A stretch of DNA of 64,000 bases from Streptomyces venezuelae (GTDB taxonomy: Bacteria; Actinomycetota; Actinomycetes; Streptomycetales; Streptomycetaceae), in assembly GCF_008642275.1 (NCBI RefSeq), contig NZ_CP029189.1, positions 3,168,001 through 3,232,000 on the forward strand. The letters run 5' to 3'. Below the pieces are notes generated by a model. That model saw nothing but the letters and a program-made list of their open reading frames with translations, did not search any database and was not told where the DNA came from. The position numbers were made by a program, and so were the translations under genes. This document shows, piece by piece, positions 58,628 to 64,000 of this stretch. How positions within the stretch are numbered: the stretch's first letter is position 1; every line of letters starts with the position of its first letter.

Positions 58628-61600
58628 ATGGACGGCGTACCGGCCATCCCGAGCCCGCGGAAACACCCCGGGGGCCCGACGGCCGCCCCCGCTCCCCGCT
58701 CCGGGACAGGTACGGCCGGAACCGGTGCAGACACGGCAGTGACGGGCCCGGCCGCCACGGCCGGTACGAGCGGCCCCGGCAGGCCCGGCCCCGGCACGTC
58801 CGGCACGGCCGGGCCCGGCACGGGAGCAACCACCAAGCCCGCGGCCACAGGCAGCACGACCGGTGCAGCCGGCCCTGGCCCGTCCGGCACGGACACGGGC
58901 CCGTCCCGCACGGACACCGGCAGGTCCGGCCCGGGCCCCGGACTCGGCCTGTCCGGCACAGACACGAGCAGGCCCGGCCCCGGCCCGTCCGGCACGGACA
59001 CCGGCACGGACACCGGCACATCCGGCGGCGGCCGGCTCGGCGCCGAGGCTTCCCCCACCGCCGCAGACACCACGGGCACCGCCGCCGGCGAGTCCCGCTT
59101 CGCCGTCCTCGGCCCCGTACGCGCCTGGCGCGGCGCCGAGATCCTGCCCTCCGGCACCCCCCAGCAGCGCGCCCTGCTCGCCGTCCTCCTGCTGCGCGAC
59201 GGCCGCACCGCCACCGCGCCCGAACTCATCGACGCCATATGGGGCGAGGACCCGCCGCAGCAGGCCCTCGCCACCATCCGCACGTACGCCTCCCGCCTGC
59301 GCAAGGTCGTCGCCCCCGGCCTCCTCGTCACCGAGTCCGGCGGCTACGCCATCCGGCTGCGCTCCGCCGCCACCCTCGACCTCGGCGTCGCCCGCAGCCT
59401 CGCCGCCGACGCCGAGGCGGCCAGGGCCGCCGGGGACCGCTCGCTGGCCCGGACGCTCCTGGCCCGCGCCCTCGACCTCTGGGAGGGCGAGCCCCTCGCC
59501 GGCGTGCCCGGACCGCACGCCGAGACCGAGCGCATCCGGCTCGCCGAATGGCGCCTCCAGCTGCTGGAGACCCGCCTCGATCTCGACCTGGAGGTCGGCC
59601 ACCACGCCGAGGCCGTCTCCGAGCTCACCGCCCTCACCGCCGCCCACCCGCTGCGCGAACGCCTGCGCGAGCTGCTGATGCTCGCCCTCTACCGCAGCGG
59701 CCGGCAGGCCGAGGCCCTCGCCGTCTACGCCGACACCCGCCGCCTCCTCGCGGACGAGCTCGGCGTCGACCCCCGCCCGGAACTGGCCGCGCTGCAGCAG
59801 CGCATCCTGAACGCCGACGCCGATCTCGCCCGCGCGGAGGACCCGGCCCCGGCCGCCGCGACCGTTCACGTGAGGCCCGCCCAATTGCCTGCGACCGTCC
59901 CCGACTTCACCGGCCGCGCCAGCTTCGTCGCCGAGCTCGGCGCCATCCTGGGCGGCGGCGCCCTGGACCAGGTCATGGCCGTCTCCGCGCTCGCCGGCAT
60001 CGGCGGCGTCGGCAAGACCACCCTCGCCGTCCACGTGGCCCACGCCGCCCGCCCGCACTTCCCGGACGGCCAGCTCTACGTCGACCTCCAGGGCACCGAG
60101 GCCCGACCCGCCGAACCGGAGGCCGTCCTCGGCTCCTTCCTACGGGCCCTCGGCACCCCCGACACGGCCATCCCCGACTCCGCGGCCGAGCGGGCCGCGC
60201 TCTACCGCTCCACCCTCGACGGCCGCCGCGTGCTCGTGCTCCTCGACAACGCCCGCGACGCCGCCCAGGTCCGCCCGCTGCTGCCGGGCACCGCGGGCTG
60301 CGCCGCCCTCGTCACCAGCCGGGTCCGCATGGCGGGCCTCGCCGGGGCCCATCTCGTCGACCTCGACGTGATGAGCCCCGAGGAGGCCCTCCAGCTCTTC
60401 ACCCGCATAGTCGGCGAGGAGCGGGTGCGCGCCGAACGCCAGGCCGCCCTCGACGTCGTCGGCGCCTGCGGCTTCCTGCCGCTCGCCATCCGCATCGCCG
60501 CCTCCCGGCTCGCCGCCCGCCGCACCTGGACGGTCTCCGTCCTGGCCGCCAAGCTCGCCGACGAACGCCGCCGCCTCGACGAGCTCCAGGCCGGCGACCT
60601 CGCCGTCAAGGCCACCTTCGAGCTGGGCTACGGCCAGCTGGAGCCCGCCCAGCAGCGCGCCTTCCGACTCCTCGGACTCGCCGACGGCCCCGACATCTCC
60701 CTCTCGGCGGCAGCGGCCGTACTCGACCTGCCCGAGTACGACACCGAGGACCTGCTGGAGGCTTTAGTCGACTGTTCCCTGCTGGAATCCGCCGCCCCCG
60801 GCCGCTACCGCTTCCACGACCTCGTACGCCTCTACGCGCGTGCCTGCGCCGAGCGCGACGAGCAGCCGCCGAGCGGGCGCGAGGCGGCCCTGGACCGGCT
60901 GCTCGACTTCTACCTCGCCACCGCCTCCGGGGTCTACGCCCTGGAACGCCCCGGCGACCGGCTCCCCGCGCACCTGTCCGACACCCACTACCCCGGGCTG
61001 GTCTTCGCCGAACCGCGCGCCGCCCTGGACTGGCTGTACGCCGAGGCCGACCCGCTGCTGGCGTGCGTACGGCAGGCCTCCGTACGGGGCGGCGAGTCGC
61101 TGGTCCTGCGCCGGGCCGTGGACCTGCTGTGGGCGGCGAAGGACCTCGCCGAGTCCGGGGCCAACTCCCGGCAGTACGAATCGGCCGCCGTGGCCCTGCG
61201 CGACGCCGCCCAGGCAGCGAAGGACCCGTACGCCGAGGGCCGCGCCCGCACCACCCTCACCAACGTGCACCTGGTCGCGGGCCGCTTCGCCGAGGCCGAC
61301 GACGAGGCCGCCCGGGCCACCGCGCTCGCGCGCGAGGCCGGCGACCCGCTGCCCATGTGCTGGGCGCCCAACGACCGCGGGATCATCGCCCTCTACGAGG
61401 GCCGGCACGCGGACGGCGAGCGCTACCTGCTGCAGGCCATCGAGTGCTTCCGGGCCGACGGCAACAACGTCGGCGAGGCCAGCGCCCTGTGCAACCTCTC
61501 CCGCATCCACGTGGAGCTGGGGCGCCTGCCCAGCGCCATAGACCTGGCCCAGCAGGGCATCGCCATCTACGACCGGATGGGCCTGAGCCTGCGCCTGGCC

Positions 61601-61993
61601 AACGGCCGCTACGCGCTGGGCATCGCCCTCACCCAGGCGGGCCGGCTCGGCGAGGCGCTGGCGCAGCTCGCCGAGGCGCTGTCGCTGTTCCACGAGAACC
61701 GCCAGCCGCTGTGGGAGGGCGTGACGCACTTCCGGCTCGCCGAGGCCCACCTGGCGGCGCGCCGGCCCACCCTGGCCGCCTCGCACGCCGAGCAGGCCAT
61801 CGCGCTGCGCGGGATCGGCGGGGAGTGGCGCCGGGCGACGGTCCTGACGGTCCTCGGCAAGGCGCTGCGGCGGCTGGGGCAGCGGGACCGGGCACGGGCC
61901 TGCTGGCGGGACGCGGAGGCCGTGTTCACGCAGCTGAGGTCGGCGGAACTGGGCGAGGTGCAGGCCCTGTTGGCGTCGGAGATCGCCGCCTGA
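58628..61993 (+). CDS. afsR: AfsR-type SARP regulator (OmpR-like HTH, BTAD, NB-ARC ATPase, TPR)
   Basis: The 1121-aa global regulator of antibiotic production. Residues ~1-155 are a Gly/Thr/Pro/Ser-rich extension. A winged helix (LLLRDGRTATAPELIDAIWG) and BTAD domain (ELGVDPRPELAALQQRIL) follow, then an NB-ARC ATPase with Walker A GIGGVGKTT at 457-465 and Walker B VLVLLDNARD, then C-terminal TPRs. Known AfsR is ~990 aa and is phosphorylated by AfsK. afsS lies directly downstream, as in S. coelicolor. Codon 713 is the rare TTA (60764-60766), so full translation should need the bldA tRNA. Confidence 0.93.
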   Translation: MDGVPAIPSPRKHPGGPTAAPAPRSGTGTAGTGADTAVTGPAATAGTSGPGRPGPGTSGTAGPGTGATTKPAATGSTTGAAGPGPSGTDTGPSRTDTGRSGPGPGLGLSGTDTSRPGPGPSGTDTGTDTGTSGGGRLGAEASPTAADTTGTAAGESRFAVLGPVRAWRGAEILPSGTPQQRALLAVLLLRDGRTATAPELIDAIWGEDPPQQALATIRTYASRLRKVVAPGLLVTESGGYAIRLRSAATLDLGVARSLAADAEAARAAGDRSLARTLLARALDLWEGEPLAGVPGPHAETERIRLAEWRLQLLETRLDLDLEVGHHAEAVSELTALTAAHPLRERLRELLMLALYRSGRQAEALAVYADTRRLLADELGVDPRPELAALQQRILNADADLARAEDPAPAAATVHVRPAQLPATVPDFTGRASFVAELGAILGGGALDQVMAVSALAGIGGVGKTTLAVHVAHAARPHFPDGQLYVDLQGTEARPAEPEAVLGSFLRALGTPDTAIPDSAAERAALYRSTLDGRRVLVLLDNARDAAQVRPLLPGTAGCAALVTSRVRMAGLAGAHLVDLDVMSPEEALQLFTRIVGEERVRAERQAALDVVGACGFLPLAIRIAASRLAARRTWTVSVLAAKLADERRRLDELQAGDLAVKATFELGYGQLEPAQQRAFRLLGLADGPDISLSAAAAVLDLPEYDTEDLLEALVDCSLLESAAPGRYRFHDLVRLYARACAERDEQPPSGREAALDRLLDFYLATASGVYALERPGDRLPAHLSDTHYPGLVFAEPRAALDWLYAEADPLLACVRQASVRGGESLVLRRAVDLLWAAKDLAESGANSRQYESAAVALRDAAQAAKDPYAEGRARTTLTNVHLVAGRFAEADDEAARATALAREAGDPLPMCWAPNDRGIIALYEGRHADGERYLLQAIECFRADGNNVGEASALCNLSRIHVELGRLPSAIDLAQQGIAIYDRMGLSLRLANGRYALGIALTQAGRLGEALAQLAEALSLFHENRQPLWEGVTHFRLAEAHLAARRPTLAASHAEQAIALRGIGGEWRRATVLTVLGKALRRLGQRDRARACWRDAEAVFTQLRSAELGEVQALLASEIAA
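58800..59030 (+). repeat. Degenerate repeats encoding SGTDTG/GPGP units
   Basis: The 5' part of afsR holds several imperfect copies of a GGCCCGTCCGGCACGGACAC-like unit. They encode the Gly/Pro/Ser/Thr/Asp-rich extension of the protein. Confidence 0.65.
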
Positions 61994-62019
61994 GCCGTGG
62001 GAAGCGGGTTGAACGCGGC

Positions 62020-62057
62020 GTTCATCGTTCGTTTATCACCGTCCGACACGATAGGTA
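62020..62057 (+). promoter_or_regulatory. afsS promoter with AfsR/PhoP-type box
   Basis: Two tandem copies, GTTCATC (62020-62026) and GTTCGTTTATC (62027-62037), are followed by TAGGTA (62052-62057) as a -10 element. In S. coelicolor AfsR and PhoP bind overlapping direct repeats of this type over the -35 region of afsS; that knowledge is transferred here by similarity. Confidence 0.75.
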
Positions 62058-62103
62058 CATCGACCCGGCGCGTCGGGGGGCGCCCGGGCCGGTTGGAGGA
62101 CTA

Positions 62104-62139
62104 CCCGTTCGGCGGTCATCGGGGGAATCGCCGAACGGG
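62104..62139 (+). promoter_or_regulatory. Hairpin in the afsS leader
   Basis: CCCGTTCGGCG (62104-62114) pairs perfectly with CGCCGAACGGG (62129-62139) across a 14-base loop. It lies within the expected 5' untranslated region, 30 bp before the start codon, and could act as an attenuator or mRNA stabiliser. Confidence 0.65.
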
Positions 62140-62169
62140 CCCAGCCCCATCCATCCATCAGGAGAATCG

Positions 62170-62370
62170 ATGACGACGAACGAGAACCTCAAGCCGCTCG
62201 ACAACCACGCCTCGGGCGTCGAGATCGAGACCCTGGACAACCACGCCTCGGGCATCGAGATCAAGCCGCTGGAGAAGGAGCCGGTTCCGGCCGTGCCCGC
62301 TCCGGGCGTGCCCACCGCGGGCGACGAGATCCAGACGCTGGACAACCACGCGTCCGGGCCGCGCCCGTAA
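62170..62370 (+). CDS. afsS: AfsS, small sigma-factor-like activator of secondary metabolism
   Basis: A 66-aa protein with three copies of a (P/T)LDNHASG motif (residues ~9-16, 22-29 and 56-63), matching the repeated D-N-H segments that define AfsS. AfsS is a short protein activated by AfsR that stimulates antibiotic synthesis by an unclear mechanism. The ATG follows AGGAGAA. Position directly after afsR, the upstream AfsR-type box and the repeats together support the name. A perfect 17-bp terminator follows. Confidence 0.88.
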   Translation: MTTNENLKPLDNHASGVEIETLDNHASGIEIKPLEKEPVPAVPAPGVPTAGDEIQTLDNHASGPRP

Positions 62371-62413
62371 CACTCGCACGACGTACGGGGGATTCCACGG
62401 GGGAATCGGGGGA

Positions 62414-62458
62414 ACGGCGGTCGCGGTGGCCGGGAGGGGGAGCCACCGCGACCGCCGT
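62414..62458 (+). terminator. afsS terminator
   Basis: A perfect 17-bp stem (62414-62430 with 62442-62458) and an 11-base loop lie 44 bp after the afsS stop. Confidence 0.85.
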
Positions 62459-62496
62459 ACACGTGTGTGCGGGCACGGGCGGCATAGGCTGGGAGC

Positions 62497-63228
62497 GTGT
62501 TCTCCTCCCACGGGCCGAGCGTCCGCGAACTGGCAGTGCAGGGCCTCTCCTCGGTCGAGCGGGGCTACGACCTCCTCGCGCCGAAGTTCGACCACACCCC
62601 CTTCCGCACCCCGGACCGGATGCTCGACGCCGTCGAGGAGACCCTCGCCCTGCACGAGGGCGGCTTCGGGTCCGGCCTGGACGTGTGCTGCGGTACGGGC
62701 GCCGGGATCGACATGCTGCGCCGGCTGTGCAGCGACCGGATCACCGGCGTGGACCTGAGCGCGGGCATGCTCGCGGAGGCCGGGCGCCGGTACGGTGCGG
62801 ACGCCGGGCGCGTGGACTTCGTACGGGCCGACGCGCGGGCCCTGCCGGCCGCCCTCGCGGACAGGTACGACCTGGCGGTCAGCTTCGGCGCCTTCGGGCA
62901 CTTCCTCCCGTCGGAGCGGCCCGCGCTCTTCTCCGGGATCCACTCCGCGCTGCGCGGGGGCGGTGTCTTCGCCTTCCCGATCGGCGCCCCGCTGCCGCCC
63001 GGCTCGCGGGTGTGGTGGGCGACGACGGGCTTCGACGCGGCGATGCGGGTGCGCAACGCGGTGTGGCGTCCCCCGTTCGTCATGTACTACCGGACCTTCC
63101 CGCTGGGCCCGGTCCGCGAGGACCTCCGGGCGGCCGGCTTCACGGTGGAGACGGTCCCGTTGGAGCACTTCGGCCACCGCCCGAACGGCACCCCGAACTG
63201 GCGCCTGGTCCTGGCCCGCCGCCTCTAG
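62497..63228 (+). CDS. Class I SAM-dependent methyltransferase
   Basis: A 243-aa methyltransferase: motif I GSGLDVCCGTGAGIDML, GVDLSAGMLAEAGRRYG, RADARALPAAL and motif IV YDLAVSFGAFGHFLP. This is the Methyltransf_11/25 type acting on a small molecule; the substrate is unknown. TAGGCT ends six bases before the GTG start and there is no clear ribosome-binding site, consistent with a leaderless mRNA. Confidence 0.9.
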   Translation: MFSSHGPSVRELAVQGLSSVERGYDLLAPKFDHTPFRTPDRMLDAVEETLALHEGGFGSGLDVCCGTGAGIDMLRRLCSDRITGVDLSAGMLAEAGRRYGADAGRVDFVRADARALPAALADRYDLAVSFGAFGHFLPSERPALFSGIHSALRGGGVFAFPIGAPLPPGSRVWWATTGFDAAMRVRNAVWRPPFVMYYRTFPLGPVREDLRAAGFTVETVPLEHFGHRPNGTPNWRLVLARRL

Positions 63229-63322
63229 CGGGCCCGTGCCGCCGTATCCCGGTGCGCGGGGGAGCCGCCGAGCAGGCAGAACCAGCGCACCCCCGCCAAG
63301 GCTCGAAGGACTCGGAATCGTT

Positions 63323-63345
63323 CCTCCTCGCTCGCATCGAGGAGG
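63323..63345. terminator. Hairpin between convergent genes
   Basis: CCTCCTCG-N7-CGAGGAGG is a perfect 8-bp stem between the methyltransferase and the convergent gene at the window edge. The rest of 63229-63394 shows no convincing gene. Confidence 0.55.
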
Positions 63346-63394
63346 ACACCCCACGGGCCCCAGCCCGCCGTAGAGCACCGACAACCGACTACCG

Positions 63395-64000
63395 TCAGGG
63401 CGTGTACGGTCCGGCACCGGCGGCGCCGGACCAGACGCTCTGCCCGTCGTTTGTGACGGTCATTCCGAAGTCCCACACCCCTGGAGAGCCACGCTCCTCC
63501 CAGTGCCGCCGCCCGGCTTCGACCTCCGCCAGGAGCCGGCGGGGGCCACCTTCGTACGCCGCCGTGGTACCGGCCTGATCGATGACGGCGCCGGCCCAGG
63601 AGCTGACGCCGTCGTGCAGCCGGACGGCGAGGCTTTCCTTCGTGTCCTCGGTGGCGATCCGGATGTCGGGGTGGGACACCCTGAGCGCGAAGAGCAGGTT
63701 CACGTCGGTGAGCGCGCGCAGGCCTCGTTCGACGCGGACGGTGCGGTCGGGCGGGCCGTCGCCACGGATGGCGTGATACTCGCGGCCCTGGTCGACTCCG
63801 CGGCTCGGCATGAACATCCCGAGCCCCTGCACCCAGCCCGTCGCCGACTTGCCGTCGTCGGCGACGGTGAGCGCGACATGCCCGAGACGGCCCCAGGGGA
63901 AGACGATGCGGCCGCCGGGTCTGGTCTGCTCGATCCAGGCCCATGGGACCTGGTCGACGGCGTAGGTGGCGATCGCCCCGTCGTACGGGGCGCCAGTGGG
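63395..64000 (-). CDS. Methyltransferase of protein-isoaspartate type, graspetide-associated (partial)
   Basis: The gene enters from beyond the window end; 201 C-terminal residues are visible. They include PYDGAIATYAVDQVPWAWIE, QTRPGGRIVFPWGRLGHVAL and VQGLGMFMPSRG, followed by a degenerate C-terminal domain. This matches the protein-L-isoaspartate O-methyltransferase-like enzymes found in ATP-grasp (graspetide) peptide clusters. The SAM-binding N-terminus and any precursor or ATP-grasp genes would lie outside the window. Frame and bias are consistent to the last base. Confidence 0.75.
   Translation of the reverse strand, partial: PTGAPYDGAIATYAVDQVPWAWIEQTRPGGRIVFPWGRLGHVALTVADDGKSATGWVQGLGMFMPSRGVDQGREYHAIRGDGPPDRTVRVERGLRALTDVNLLFALRVSHPDIRIATEDTKESLAVRLHDGVSSWAGAVIDQAGTTAAYEGGPRRLLAEVEAGRRHWEERGSPGVWDFGMTVTNDGQSVWSGAAGAGPYTP

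Noticed and set aside
59239..62370. A 1043-codon plus-strand frame overlapping afsR and ending with afsS
   Set aside because: It is out of frame with afsR over most of its length and Arg/Pro-rich; only its last part coincides with the true afsS frame.
63229..63394. A 50-60 residue minus-strand peptide (LLDASEEERFRVLRALAGVR) as a RiPP precursor
   Set aside because: No start codon with a ribosome-binding site, no known precursor signature, and part of it is the terminator-like hairpin.

Overview
The window is high-GC actinobacterial chromosome, almost certainly Streptomyces. Coding density is high, third codon positions are nearly all G/C, GTG starts are frequent, genes often overlap as ATGA/GTGA, and there are two XRE/DUF397 regulator pairs. 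The fbiC and afsR-afsS genes place it in the conserved afs neighbourhood of the genus. There are no rRNA or tRNA genes and no CRISPR array.

Layout. 1-7 kb: membrane protein (cut by the window start), a large D-Ala-D-Ala carboxypeptidase with a repetitive disordered cytoplasmic tail, a GPP34 protein and an XRE/DUF397 pair. 7-14 kb: an alpha/beta-barrel protein, PLP aminotransferase, membrane protein plus amphi-Trp protein, lipid kinase, S1-like protein, lipoprotein and SDR. 14-26 kb: FO synthase FbiC, secreted phosphatase, an ADP-ribosylglycohydrolase homologue lacking its metal ligands, an F420-type LLM oxidoreductase, a whiJ-like triad (ATPase, XRE, DUF397), glyoxalase and SUKH protein. 25-34 kb: an ene-reductase gene frameshifted by a 20-bp duplication, divergent MerR regulator, GbsR-like regulator facing a DUF4097/DrrAB-type ABC operon, DUF4239 protein, a broken XRE antitoxin and an APC permease. 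34-36 kb: an IS110-family element. 36-46 kb: AlkC-like repair protein, a large unknown protein, and a catabolic cluster (aldehyde dehydrogenase, D-aminoacylase-like amidohydrolase, two LLM oxidoreductases, SDR). 45-58 kb: Pyr4-like membrane protein, L,D-transpeptidase, a two-component system divergent from a lipoprotein/adaptor/MacB-type ABC operon, NUDIX, a possible toxin-antitoxin pair, trypsin-like protease, GNAT, MFS and an amidohydrolase. 58-64 kb: afsR, afsS, a methyltransferase, and the end of a methyltransferase of the kind found in ATP-grasp peptide (graspetide) clusters.

The strongest unifying signal is a 15-bp palindrome, CTGAYG-N3-CRTCAG, found six times, each time at or near the promoter of a catabolic-type gene (7256-8113, 13557, 43724, 45612 and 58496). 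It suggests a regulon of one TetR-like repressor not encoded here. fbiC makes the F420 precursor, and the LLM oxidoreductases at 20 kb and 45 kb are plausible F420 users.

Other notable points are a pseudo-ADP-ribosylhydrolase, nested palindromic elements at 30.4, 42.4 and 55.7 kb, an afsR with a TTA codon and an unusual N-terminal extension, and an afsS leader with an AfsR/PhoP-like box and a hairpin.
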